Shown here one piece after another: positions 33,337 through 41,806 of a stretch of DNA of 46,724 bases; the stretch's first letter is position 1, and each line of letters begins with the position of its first letter. This stretch comes from Desulfobacterales bacterium (lineage in GTDB: Bacteria > Desulfobacterota > Desulfobulbia > Desulfobulbales > BM004): assembly GCA_021647905.1 (NCBI GenBank), contig JAKITW010000013.1, forward strand, positions 1-46,724, read 5' to 3'. Under the pieces are notes generated by a model. The model was not told where the DNA came from and did no database searches. It saw nothing but the letters and a program-made list of their open reading frames with translations. The translations under genes were made by a program, and so were the position numbers.

Positions 33337-34743
33337 TTGAAAGGAAAGGTACTGATAGCCAACCGCGGCGAGATCGCCCTGCGCATCATGCGGGCCTGCC
33401 AGGAACTGGATCTCGATTATGCGGTGGTTTATACGGCAGCGGACGAGGACTCCCAGCACGTTCGCCTGAATCGTGACGGCAACAGCGATAAAAACAAGGC
33501 CTGGCGGGTTCACAGCTACACCGATCCCAACGATATCCTCGCGGTGGCCGACCATACCAACTGTACGGCCATCCATCCTGGCTACGGGTTCTTTTCCGAG
33601 GATTACCGCTTTGCCCGCCGGGTGACCACCCGCAACCGGCCGCTGACCTTTATCGGACCGACCTGGCAGGTGATCAAGGACCTGGGCGACAAGATCAATA
33701 CCAAGCGGATCGCCAAGCAACTGGATATTCCGATCATCCCGGGGACCGACAGCCCGATCTACAACGAGATGGAGGCTGAGGAGATTGCCGAGCAACTCCT
33801 GGCCGAGCAGAAACATCAGGGTATCCGCAACCCCTCCATCCTGGTAAAAGCGGCGGCCGGCGGCGGCGGAATGGGCATTGAGGAGGTTTCCCAGATCGAG
33901 ACCTTTCGCCGGGTCTACCGCCTGGTACAGAACTATGCCAAGCGGCAGTTCGGCGACGGCGGGGTCCTGATCGAGCAATGTCTGCGGGACTACAACCACC
34001 TGGAAGTACAACTGCTCTGCAGCAAGCATGGCGAACGGCTCCATTTCGGCACCCGGAACTGCACCATCCAGTCCACTGGCCGGCAGAAACGGATCGAGGC
34101 GGCGCCCGGCCTTGACAACGACTGTTTTGCCTACAATTTCGATGCCGCCGCCGTGCTGGATCAGATCGTCCACAATTCGCTGAAACTGGCCTCCCACGTG
34201 CGTTATGACAATGTCGGCACCTGGGAATGGATCGTCACCCGGGAGGGCAGGCCCTACCTGCTGGAGGTCAATACCCGGATCCAGGTGGAAAACGATGTCT
34301 CGGCCCGGATCAGTTATGTGAACGACAAACACCCCAACCTGATCAAGGAACAGATCCGGACCGCCCTGGGCGAACGGGTCGGCTACAGCCAGGAGGACGT
34401 CAAGTTCAGGGGCGCCAGCGTTGAACTGAGAATCGTGGCCGAGGACCCCCAGCGCGGCTTTGCCCCCTGGATCGGCACCATCACCAAATTCGACCTGCCC
34501 GGCTACGACTGGTCAGCGGTCTATACCCATGTTCCCAACGACCGGGCCTACCCGATCCCCAGCGATTTCGACCCCAACCTGGCCCTGGCCATCGTCTGGG
34601 GCGATTCCATCCGCGAAGCCAAGGAACGGGCCAGACGATTCCTCAAGGAGACGACCATTGAAGGCCGTAATGCCGGCGGCGCCCCCATTATGACCAATAT
34701 CTCCTATCTGGACAATAATCTGGACCGTCTGTTGACCTTCTGA
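33337..34743 (+). CDS. Divergent biotin carboxylase of an acyl-CoA carboxylase
   Basis: Carboxylates the biotin carrier using ATP and bicarbonate. 468 aa from TTG 33337, where KGKVLIANRGEIALRIMRAC begins and CGAGGA lies ~10 bases ahead. The frame is open to 33202, but the upstream residues are not family-like. The ATP-grasp fold is clear: AIHPGYGFFSEDYRFA and glycine loop GGGGMGI (175-181, the usual RGM replaced by MGI). RQK is at 249-251 and EVNTRIQVEND at 310-320, keeping E310, N312, R314, Q316 and E318 but with HPV changed to NDV. The carrier-binding SAD and SLQ stretches also differ from AccC. It is the first gene of a four-gene operon; acetyl-CoA carboxylase is the simplest role, but another acyl-CoA is possible. 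Confidence 0.9.
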   Translation: MKGKVLIANRGEIALRIMRACQELDLDYAVVYTAADEDSQHVRLNRDGNSDKNKAWRVHSYTDPNDILAVADHTNCTAIHPGYGFFSEDYRFARRVTTRNRPLTFIGPTWQVIKDLGDKINTKRIAKQLDIPIIPGTDSPIYNEMEAEEIAEQLLAEQKHQGIRNPSILVKAAAGGGGMGIEEVSQIETFRRVYRLVQNYAKRQFGDGGVLIEQCLRDYNHLEVQLLCSKHGERLHFGTRNCTIQSTGRQKRIEAAPGLDNDCFAYNFDAAAVLDQIVHNSLKLASHVRYDNVGTWEWIVTREGRPYLLEVNTRIQVENDVSARISYVNDKHPNLIKEQIRTALGERVGYSQEDVKFRGASVELRIVAEDPQRGFAPWIGTITKFDLPGYDWSAVYTHVPNDRAYPIPSDFDPNLALAIVWGDSIREAKERARRFLKETTIEGRNAGGAPIMTNISYLDNNLDRLLTF

Positions 34744-34764
34744 CGAGAACGGGAATAAGCATAT

Positions 34765-37032
34765 ATGGATGACTTACGCAAACGGCTGCTGAAAAACGAA
34801 GAGCGCCTTACCTGCCTTGTCCGGATCAAGGCCGGCGCTCAGTGGGGCAACATCTCCGGTTTCCAGGAAAAGCTCAAGGTTCTGCAGCATTCCTTTTACG
34901 ACCTGAGCGAGATGCAGCTCGACAGTGAACTGCGCAAGATCGAGGCCGGGATCAATTTTATTGAAAAACGCTGTGAAGAGGGCCTCTCCTCCATGGAAGG
35001 GGTGCGGATCGTGCGCAACCCCCTGCGGTTCACCCTGAAGGACATCCTGGAGAACGTCTACGAGGAGTACACCGAACTGGGCGGCGCCGGAGAGACGAGC
35101 ATCGATCCCGCCATGGTGGCCGCCAAGGCCCAGATCGTCCGGCGGGTCAAGAAAAAGCTGGTCTCCCAGCCGGTGATGGTCATCGGCCAGGAAAAAGGCC
35201 ATGGCGAGGAGTTCCGCAACGGCGGTTCATGCAAGCCCTGGGGCAATGAAAAGGCCCTGCGCTACATGCGGGTGGCCGAGACCGAGGGCATCCCGATCCA
35301 TTTCTACATCTTCACCCCGGGTTCCTTTCCAGTGGAGGACTATCCCGGCGCGGCCCAGCAGATTGCCAGGAACCTCTATGCCATGGCCAAGCTGCGGGTG
35401 CCGATGATCTCGGTGATCTCCGAGGGCGGCTCCGGCGGGGCCGAGGCAGTGGGGCTCAGCGATTTCAGGCTGATGTTTTCCCACGGCTACTACTCGGTGA
35501 TCTCCCCGGAAGGCGCGGCCGCCATCGAGGGCAAGATCAAGGAAGGGTCAAAGGTTCCGCCGGAACTGGTCGAGGCCTGCGCCGAGCGGCTGAAGATCAC
35601 CGCCAGGGAGAACCTGGCCCTGGGTACCATTGATCGGATCATTCAGGAACCGCTCCTGGGCGCCCGGCGGGATGACTTCGTCTTTTTCAAGCAACTCAAA
35701 TCCGAGGTGATCCGGGCCACCGACGAGGTGATCCTCAAGACCAAGAGCTTCCGCTCCTTCCGGGCCTACGAGGTAAAGCTGAAAAAGGCCGAAGAGGCCG
35801 CGGCCGAGGAGCCCCAGATCAACATCTCCTGGGACCTGAACCAGGACGAGATCAAGCGGCTGCTCAGCTTCCGTTCGAAAAAATACCGCCACCTGGCCAT
35901 GGACGCCTTTGGCGGCCAACCAACGCCGTCCCTGGCCCTGTACCGAAAGCTCCGGAACATAGCTGCCCGGACCTATTACGGTTTCCGCTACGATCTGCTC
36001 CGCAACCAGCAGAAACAGGTGGAAAAGGTGATCAAGGATGTGTCCGGCGAGGGCTCGATTCTGCTGGATCGAGTCATTGCCCCGTTCCGCCGGGTCTTTG
36101 ATTTCATCAACCGCGAGCAGGCGGATCGACCGGTGGTGGTGACCAAGCAGCCGGGCGACCGGACAAACGGCGAAGACCCCATTGATCTCGAACTGTGGGA
36201 CACCTATACCAGCCCGCTGGCCAACGAGGACCGGACCGTAACCTGCCCCAATGCCGATAAGCACGGCTGCAAGGACCTCTGGGTGCCGGACCTGTACGGT
36301 GAGTTCGCCGGGGTCTGCGAGAACTGCGGCCACCATTTTCCCCTGGAATATGAATGGTATCTGAAGAATCTTTTTGACCCCGACTCGATCCGTGAGTTCA
36401 ACGCCGAGTACCAGTCGCTGAATCCGCTGGCCTATCCCGGCTTTGACAGTCGGCTCAAGGTGGCCCGGGCCAAGACCGGCCGCAACAGCGCCAATATCAC
36501 CTTCTATGCCCGGGTGATGGAAACCGAGCTGGTGGTCACCATGCTCTACAGCGACTTCAGGAACGGCACCGTGGGCGCGGCCGAGGGCGAAAAGTTCGTC
36601 CGGGCCTGCGAAAAGGCCCGGCTCAAGCGGCGGCCACTGCTGGCCTATGTCCATACCACCGGCGGCATCCGGATCCAGGAGGGCAGCATCGGCGTGGTGC
36701 AGATGCCCAAGTGCACCATGGCGGTGCGGGAGTATATCGATTCCGGCGGCCTCTATATCGTGGTCTATGACAACAACTCCTATGCCGGTCCGGTGGCCAG
36801 CTTCCTCGGCTGCTCGCCCTATCAGTTCGCCATCCGCTCCAGCCGGATCGGCTTTGCCGGCCGCCGGGTCATCCGCGAGACCACTGGCGAGGACATCCCG
36901 CCCGATTACCACCATGCCCGCAACGCCCTCAAACGGGGCCATATCCAGGGCATCTGGGATCGGCGCGAGTTCAGGAAGAACCTGCACCGGGCCCTGCTCA
37001 CCATGGGCGGCCGGGCCCTTTATTACCGGTAA
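34765..37032 (+). CDS. Fused carboxyltransferase, alpha then beta domain
   Basis: Transfers carboxyl from biotin to an acyl-CoA. 755 aa. The N-terminal ~320 residues are AccA-like: VMVIGQEKGHGEEF, ALRYMRVAETEGIPIHFYIF, ISEGGSGGAEAVGLSD and YYSVISPEGAAAI. The C-terminal ~270 are AccD-like, with a zinc ribbon C494-x7-C502-x15-C518-x2-C521 and then TVGAAEGEKFVRACEKA and TTGGIRIQEGSIGVVQMPK. The order alpha-beta is the reverse of the gene order usually met in fused two-part carboxyltransferases, and the first zinc pair is CxxxxxxxC rather than CxxC. An ~80-residue unassigned N-terminal helix region and a ~130-residue linker (~350-480) are extra. It follows the biotin carboxylase by 21 bases. Confidence 0.9.
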   Translation: MDDLRKRLLKNEERLTCLVRIKAGAQWGNISGFQEKLKVLQHSFYDLSEMQLDSELRKIEAGINFIEKRCEEGLSSMEGVRIVRNPLRFTLKDILENVYEEYTELGGAGETSIDPAMVAAKAQIVRRVKKKLVSQPVMVIGQEKGHGEEFRNGGSCKPWGNEKALRYMRVAETEGIPIHFYIFTPGSFPVEDYPGAAQQIARNLYAMAKLRVPMISVISEGGSGGAEAVGLSDFRLMFSHGYYSVISPEGAAAIEGKIKEGSKVPPELVEACAERLKITARENLALGTIDRIIQEPLLGARRDDFVFFKQLKSEVIRATDEVILKTKSFRSFRAYEVKLKKAEEAAAEEPQINISWDLNQDEIKRLLSFRSKKYRHLAMDAFGGQPTPSLALYRKLRNIAARTYYGFRYDLLRNQQKQVEKVIKDVSGEGSILLDRVIAPFRRVFDFINREQADRPVVVTKQPGDRTNGEDPIDLELWDTYTSPLANEDRTVTCPNADKHGCKDLWVPDLYGEFAGVCENCGHHFPLEYEWYLKNLFDPDSIREFNAEYQSLNPLAYPGFDSRLKVARAKTGRNSANITFYARVMETELVVTMLYSDFRNGTVGAAEGEKFVRACEKARLKRRPLLAYVHTTGGIRIQEGSIGVVQMPKCTMAVREYIDSGGLYIVVYDNNSYAGPVASFLGCSPYQFAIRSSRIGFAGRRVIRETTGEDIPPDYHHARNALKRGHIQGIWDRREFRKNLHRALLTMGGRALYYR

Positions 37033-37078
37033 CCGCGGCACCGGGCCGCGGCCCCTTACGCTGATTCAGAAAATGACC

Positions 37079-37726
37079 ATGAACCAAGACATCAACTTTG
37101 ACCAGATCCTTGACAAGTACCGGTCCGACCCCTACGAATATGTGGAGATCATCACCCCGCATACCGGCAAGATCCGTTTCCATGTCGAGAACGGCACCGA
37201 GGTAAAGGCGCCGAGCGGCACCTGGCGGCAGAACCCGGGCACCCTTCTCTACACGATCAACCGGGAGCGCAACCCCAAAAAGATTCACTCCACCACCACC
37301 GGGGTGATTGCCGATGTCCGCGGCGATCTGGAAGGCCATTTTGTCGAGGCCGGGGAAAAGATTCTCACCATCCGTCATCCCCTGAAAAAACGGGAGATCA
37401 TCGAGGCCATCCTGCAGAAGGTTCTCTACCTGTTTCCAGCCCCGGAAAACGCCAAGTACTTCTTTTCCATGGAGGTGCAGTCCCGGATCGACAAAAACGG
37501 AGAACGGGATGTCTTTGTCGAGCCTGGTGACGAGATCATCATCATGTCCCTGATGAAACGGGACACCCCGATCCTCTATTCCGGCGAGCCTGGAATCATT
37601 CATTCCGTCTATTTCCAGCCCGGGGTAAGCGTGAAACAGGGCACGCCCCTGCTCGGCGTCTGCGCCCCGGAAAAGCTGCCCCTGGTCAAGGAAATCATCA
37701 ACCACGTCAAAGCGGAATGGGCGTAA
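37079..37726 (+). CDS. Biotin carrier protein with two barrel-sandwich lobes and an SLMKR motif
   Basis: 215 aa from ATG 37079 (an ATG two codons earlier is equally possible; no clear ribosome site). The C-terminal lobe (~135-215) reads VEPGDEIIIMSLMKRDTPIL, then GIIHSVYFQPGVSVKQGTPLLG. This is the hairpin of a biotinyl domain with K160 at the biotin position, but in SLMKR rather than the usual EAMKM. The N-terminal half (~20-105) has the same style of strands (ITPHTGKIRFHVENGTEVKA, and GVIADVRGDLEGHFVEAGEK) without a modifiable lysine motif, so it looks like a duplicated, unmodified lobe. It lies between the carboxyltransferase and the biotin ligase, which supports the role. Its stop codon lies in an inverted-repeat block. 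Confidence 0.85.
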   Translation: MNQDINFDQILDKYRSDPYEYVEIITPHTGKIRFHVENGTEVKAPSGTWRQNPGTLLYTINRERNPKKIHSTTTGVIADVRGDLEGHFVEAGEKILTIRHPLKKREIIEAILQKVLYLFPAPENAKYFFSMEVQSRIDKNGERDVFVEPGDEIIIMSLMKRDTPILYSGEPGIIHSVYFQPGVSVKQGTPLLGVCAPEKLPLVKEIINHVKAEWA

Positions 37727-37883
37727 GCGCTCACAGGGCACCGAACCTGCTTTGTTATCGGCCTGTCCGCATACCGATGTATAGCGAACAGGCCTCTGCC
37801 TCGCATCTCCGGCACCCTGCAAGCGCTTACCAGGCAGGAGGCGACCCGGAGTCCGGCGGGGCTTACCCTGTGAGTGGTTACGA
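37722..37883. repeat. 160-bp inverted-repeat block between carrier and biotin ligase
   Basis: The ends are imperfect inverted repeats: GTAAGCGCTCACAGGGCA (from ~37724) and TACCCTGTGAGTGGTTAC (~37864-37881). Inside are GGCCTGT...GAACAGGCC (from ~37760) and another GCAAGCGCTTACC. The carrier stop codon is part of the left end. No second copy was seen in the window. Confidence 0.6.
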
Positions 37884-38813
37884 ATGGGCATAACCCCTCC
37901 CCTCACCCCCCGACATATCCACCGGATTATCATTGATGAAGAGCTGCCCGGCCGGCGCCAACAAGTTTCGCCGGCCATTGCCGACCGGATCCTCCGCTAT
38001 GGCGCAATAGTCGGCTGCCGGATCGAACATCACCCCCGGCTGGCCCGGGGCATGGACCGGGCCCGGCAGCTGATCCGGAAATGCGAGGAGCAGGACCGCT
38101 CCTTTATGAGCGGCACTGTAATCCTTGCCGATCAGCTCACCCACGGCCGCGGCCGCTTTGAACGGAAATGGCATGCGCCGCCGGGCGGGGTCTGGCTGAC
38201 CCTGGTCCTGGCCAACACCCTGCTCCCCGAAAGCAGCAGGCTCTATCCCCTGGCCGCCGGGGTGGCAACCTGCGAGTTACTGGTCGGCTACGGCCTGCCG
38301 GCCCGGGTCAAGTGGGTCAACGACGTCCTGGTCAACGGCCGCAAGATCGCCGGCATCCTGGCCGAGACCGTGCATGGCGCCCGGTCCGGCGAGGAATACG
38401 TGCTGATCGGAATCGGGCTCAACGCCAACAACGACCGGTTTCCGGACGAACTCCGGGATACGGCCATATCGATGAAAGACCGGCTGAAAAACACAGTGGA
38501 CATCACCTCCCTGGCCGCCCGGCTGCTGGGCAAACTGGCCTGGAATATCGGCCTGCTCCACCATGCCGAGGCCGAGCGTCTCCATGCTCCGGAGGAAGGA
38601 GATGGTCCCGGCCGGGACCATCCGCTCCTGGTCCGCTGGCAGGAACTCACCGACATGGTCGGCCGCCGGGTTCTTTTCGGCCATGATCTCCGGCAAAAAC
38701 CGTTGTTCGAGGCCCGGGTCCTGGGGATCGACCACCAGGGCGGCCTGCTCCTGGAGTTGGACCAGGGCCACCGGATCACCGAATTTTCCGGTGAAATCCT
38801 CTACCTGGACTGA
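37884..38813 (+). CDS. Biotin-[acyl-CoA carboxylase] ligase
   Basis: Attaches biotin to the carrier lysine through biotinyl-AMP. 309 aa. The biotin/ATP loop is LTHGRGRFERKWHAPPGGVW, with VKWVNDVLVNGRKIAGILAE forming the active site and IGIGLNANND after it. The SH3-like C-terminal part (~245-305) is present. There is no N-terminal winged-helix DNA-binding domain, so it should not be a repressor of biotin genes. The ~75 N-terminal residues are unlike the usual STN region (ARGMDRARQLIRKCEEQDRS instead). Its place in the carboxylase operon suggests a ligase matched to the unusual carrier. Confidence 0.9.
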   Translation: MGITPPLTPRHIHRIIIDEELPGRRQQVSPAIADRILRYGAIVGCRIEHHPRLARGMDRARQLIRKCEEQDRSFMSGTVILADQLTHGRGRFERKWHAPPGGVWLTLVLANTLLPESSRLYPLAAGVATCELLVGYGLPARVKWVNDVLVNGRKIAGILAETVHGARSGEEYVLIGIGLNANNDRFPDELRDTAISMKDRLKNTVDITSLAARLLGKLAWNIGLLHHAEAERLHAPEEGDGPGRDHPLLVRWQELTDMVGRRVLFGHDLRQKPLFEARVLGIDHQGGLLLELDQGHRITEFSGEILYLD

Positions 38814-38823
38814 AGGTAACTGA

Positions 38824-39570
38824 TCACGGGTGGTGCAGGGCACCCCAGGCCGGGCAGTCGCGCTGGAGAAGGTACTGGACGTACTGGCGAAACAGGGTCA
38901 TTGCCTCCTTGAGCGAGGCATTGGAGAAATGGAGCCGGTCAAGCCGGTCCCAGGGCGATTCCAGGACATTTTCCAGGAGTTTGGCCGTGCCCGGGGAAAC
39001 CGGCGTCAGGGACGCGGTGGAGCGGCATTGGCCGCAGAGCAGCCCGCCCCGGCTCGGACTGAACCCATAGGGACCGGACGGGGCGTCGATCCGGCCACAC
39101 TTGAGGCAGCCGCTGAGACGGGGTCGATAGCCCATGATCTTCAACAGCTTAGCCTGGAACAGGATCACCACCCGGACCGGGGCCAGCCCCTGGTTGATCC
39201 CGGCCAGGGCCCAGACCAGCAGCGGGAACAACTCCTCGTCAACATCGTTTTCACGGGTCCAGAGCAGGACCTGTTCAACAATCGCCATTCCGGCCAGGTA
39301 GCGGTCATACTGTTCCCGCAGGGAGATGAAAGGGTCGAGAAGCTCGGCCTCGGCCACCCGGACCAGGCTGGACCGGCCCCGGTCGTCGTAGAGAATCTCC
39401 AGCAACGAAAACAGCTCCAGCTTGTTGACGAAACGCCGTTTGCTCCGCTTGGCGCCCTTGGCAATGCCGGTGAGTTTGCCGAGACCAGGGCAGGAGAAGG
39501 TAACGATCTTGTCGGATTCGCCGTGGTCCTGCAGGGCCAGGACCACGGCAACGGTACGTTTAAGGCTCAT
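38824..39570 (-). CDS. recO: DNA repair protein RecO
   Basis: Loads RecA with RecR on SSB-coated DNA. 248 aa from ATG 39570 (LKRTVAVVLALQDHGESDKI). The OB-fold is followed by GKLTGIAKGAKRSKRRFVNK. A zinc-type C-terminal motif is CLKCGR (38 residues before the next region) and CGQC, as in many RecO. The frame is open to 39630, but those residues overlap rodZ more. It is the last gene of surA-rodZ-recO, overlapping rodZ by 11 bases. Confidence 0.94.
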   Translation of the reverse strand: MSLKRTVAVVLALQDHGESDKIVTFSCPGLGKLTGIAKGAKRSKRRFVNKLELFSLLEILYDDRGRSSLVRVAEAELLDPFISLREQYDRYLAGMAIVEQVLLWTRENDVDEELFPLLVWALAGINQGLAPVRVVILFQAKLLKIMGYRPRLSGCLKCGRIDAPSGPYGFSPSRGGLLCGQCRSTASLTPVSPGTAKLLENVLESPWDRLDRLHFSNASLKEAMTLFRQYVQYLLQRDCPAWGALHHP

Positions 39571-40522
39571 CCCGGGATAACCCGCCCGCCCCAGCCAGGT
39601 CCCGGGGGATCGAGATCCTGACGGTTTCACCGGATGCGCCCAGTCTGGGCAGGGGCCGACCGTTGAGGGTCAATTCCACCCCGCCGGCATTGCCGAAGAA
39701 AAAATTCAGGTTGTCATGGGCCCGCCACTCCCGGCCGGTACCCTTGCGAAAGAGCCCCTCCCGGACCGGCTGGTCGTCGATCTGGACCTGGAGCCAGACA
39801 TCCTCGACAAAGCGGACCGTAACCAGAAAGGGAAAACCGGCCGGCTCCTCAACAGCACCCTCCTTGTCCAGGGACAAGGGCTGAGGGGATATATCCCCGG
39901 GCGTTGATGTCGGCTCAAGGGCTGCCGGCAATCCCGCGGACAGCGGATCTTCACCCGCGGGAAAACTATCCACCGGATCCGGAGCAATGGTTACAGCGGC
40001 CGGGGTCATGGACCGGCCCATGACCGGCGCCGGCGCAGAAGCATCCTGGCCGTAAAAACTGGTAAAGCCCAGGTAGCCGGCATAGCCGAGCAGCCCGGCA
40101 AGCAGCAGCAGGGCCAGGAAATAGGCTGGCGCAAAGGAGCGGTTTTTCTTTGCCTCGCGCTTGAGCTTGAGAATATCCGGCAGCGGTTCGTCGCTCTCCG
40201 GGTCAGTGCCCGGACCAGGTCCTGATCCGGACCGCGGCCCGTAACGGGCCAGCACCCCGTCCGCTTCCAGCCCGAGATGCTCGGCATAGAGTTTGAGAAA
40301 GCCCCGGACAAACACCGCGGCCGGCAGATGGGCCCGGCCATCCTCCTCAATGGCCTGGAGAATGACGATCCGGATCCCGGTGGCCGCGGCCACCTCGGCC
40401 AGGGATATCTCCTGCCGGATCCGTTCTTCCCGGAGATAGCGGCCCGCGGTCAGATCAGGCCGCCCCTCACCGGTCTCCCGGGCCGATGGCCGTGGTTCCC
40501 GGGCATGGTCGTTGCTGGACAT
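39560..40522 (-). CDS. rodZ: RodZ-like cytoskeletal/helix-turn-helix membrane protein
   Basis: Links MreB to the envelope in rod-shaped cells. 320 aa from ATG 40522; an in-frame start at 40642 adds low-complexity residues. The cytoplasmic helix-turn-helix (~28-100) reads GRYLREERIRQEISLAEVAA, then FVRGFLKLYAEHLGL. A basic stretch (KLKREAKKNRS) precedes one membrane helix (~136-160, AYFLALLLLAGLLGYAGYLG). The periplasmic tail is Pro-rich and ends in a beta domain (~235-315, FVEDVWLQVQIDDQPVREGL), as in RodZ. The mre genes are 30 kb away, so rodZ is not in their operon here. Confidence 0.9.
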   Translation of the reverse strand: MSSNDHAREPRPSARETGEGRPDLTAGRYLREERIRQEISLAEVAAATGIRIVILQAIEEDGRAHLPAAVFVRGFLKLYAEHLGLEADGVLARYGPRSGSGPGPGTDPESDEPLPDILKLKREAKKNRSFAPAYFLALLLLAGLLGYAGYLGFTSFYGQDASAPAPVMGRSMTPAAVTIAPDPVDSFPAGEDPLSAGLPAALEPTSTPGDISPQPLSLDKEGAVEEPAGFPFLVTVRFVEDVWLQVQIDDQPVREGLFRKGTGREWRAHDNLNFFFGNAGGVELTLNGRPLPRLGASGETVRISIPRDLAGAGGLSRDEP

Positions 40523-40593
40523 GGATCTCCGTTTCCCTTCACCCGGCAGGTCCCGCCGACTCCCCCATGAGCCGGTACTGCTCTGTCCGGGCG

Positions 40594-41586
40594 TTACAAC
40601 AACTCCTGAATATAGGCCTGCTCCCGCAGCTCTTTCAACCACTTCTCGTACTGTTTTTCCAACTCCTGCTGGTAGAGCAGATCCCGGATCTCTTCCCGCA
40701 CCGACTCAAAAGGGGCCACTTCCCCGGCCTCGGTGGAGAGAAGCTTGAAAAACTGGTACCCGGAGCCGATTTCAACCAGGGGGCTGATCTCCCCGGGTTT
40801 CAACTCGGTAATGGTCTCCCGCATATGGGGGGCCATGTCGTCCTGCTTGAAGGTCCCGATATCGCCGCCCTCCGCGGCCGAGGGCAGATCGGAATAGGCC
40901 TTTGCCAGCTCCCGGAAGTTGCCGCCGGCCACGGCCTGGGCCCGGACCTGTTCGGCCCGCTGCCGGGCCTCGGCCTTGGCAGCTGCCAGTTCCTCCGCGC
41001 CCAGGTCCGCCGGCCGTGCCCCCTTGTTCCAGGAAAAACCCATCTGCAGGAGATGGTAGCCGGTGGAAACCCTGTCCGGTCCATAGCGGTGGTCGTAGTA
41101 CTCCCTGGCCTTTTCATCGGTGATTACAATCCTGGAACGGACCTCCATCGAAACCAGCTTGGAGCGCAGGATCTGGGCCCGGATCGCCGGCCGGGGCCCC
41201 TGTTCGCTTCTCCCCGAGGCGGCCAGTTGCCGCTGGAACTCCCGGCGGGACATCCGGTTGCCGCTGACAACCTTGTCATAGGCCTCGTCCACCTCCTGTT
41301 CAGAGACCTCCACCCCGAGTTCCGCGGCCTTCTGGGCGGCAATCCGCTGGTTGATCAGGCTGGACAGCACCTCCCGGCGAGCCCGGGTCAGGGCCCCCTC
41401 CAGTTCGGCCGGCGGAGTCTTTTCAATGATCTGCTGGAAGAAATCCTTGCCCTCGGCATTCAGTTCGGAAAGGGTGATCGGCTCATCGTTGACCACGGCC
41501 ACGACCCGGTCGACAAGCGCGGCCTTGAGCAGCGACGGCGCAAACAGCATCCCGGCACAGAGCAGGGCGACAAACATTCTCTTCAT
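40594..41586 (-). CDS. surA: SurA-like periplasmic peptidyl-prolyl isomerase (single parvulin domain)
   Basis: Outer-membrane protein chaperone of the periplasm. 330 aa with a signal peptide (MKRMFVALLCAGMLFAPSLL, cleavage after KAA). The SurA N-terminal domain (VDRVVAVVNDEPITLSELNA to ~residue 170) is present. One parvulin domain (~172-290) includes FRELAKAYSDLPSAAEGGDI and PGEISPLVEIGSGYQFFKL. E. coli SurA has two parvulin domains; the shorter form is common outside gammaproteobacteria. AAGGA precedes the ATG. The start lies 23 bases from copy 5 of the inverted-repeat element, the same distance as for valS. Confidence 0.92.
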   Translation of the reverse strand: MKRMFVALLCAGMLFAPSLLKAALVDRVVAVVNDEPITLSELNAEGKDFFQQIIEKTPPAELEGALTRARREVLSSLINQRIAAQKAAELGVEVSEQEVDEAYDKVVSGNRMSRREFQRQLAASGRSEQGPRPAIRAQILRSKLVSMEVRSRIVITDEKAREYYDHRYGPDRVSTGYHLLQMGFSWNKGARPADLGAEELAAAKAEARQRAEQVRAQAVAGGNFRELAKAYSDLPSAAEGGDIGTFKQDDMAPHMRETITELKPGEISPLVEIGSGYQFFKLLSTEAGEVAPFESVREEIRDLLYQQELEKQYEKWLKELREQAYIQELL

Positions 41587-41608
41587 CGTATCAGGTATCC
41601 TTAAAATT

Positions 41609-41663
41609 GTCCGTCTCGCAACAACCGGCGAGACGGACGTGTGTCATGTTGTGACTTGTTGAT
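41609..41663 (+). repeat. ~101-bp inverted-repeat element, copy 5 (left half only)
   Basis: GTCCGTCTCGC-AACAACCG-GCGAGACGGAC is a perfect 11-bp hairpin here. It is followed by GTGTGTCATGTTGTGACTTG, as in copy 1; the rest is missing after TTGTTGAT. Confidence 0.85.
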
Positions 41664-41806
41664 CCGGGCGGCGGCCGGAATCCGAACCATGACCGGACCC
41701 GCTCCAGGGGTTACTCCGCCCCAGCGAAAATACTCCATTTATAATGACATCTCAACAGATTTGGCAGTAACACGCCGGCAAGGGGAATTCTCCATGATCC
41801 GGCCGC

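Noticed and set aside
33328-34332. 334-codon minus-strand ORF opposite the biotin carboxylase
   Set aside because: Antisense shadow of an ATP-grasp protein with intact motifs; no ribosome site or family match.
35548-37041. 497-codon minus-strand ORF opposite the carboxyltransferase
   Set aside because: It is the antisense shadow of a clearly recognisable AccA/AccD-like protein; its translation has no domain and is rich in Gly, His, Leu and Asp, as usual for GC-rich antisense frames.
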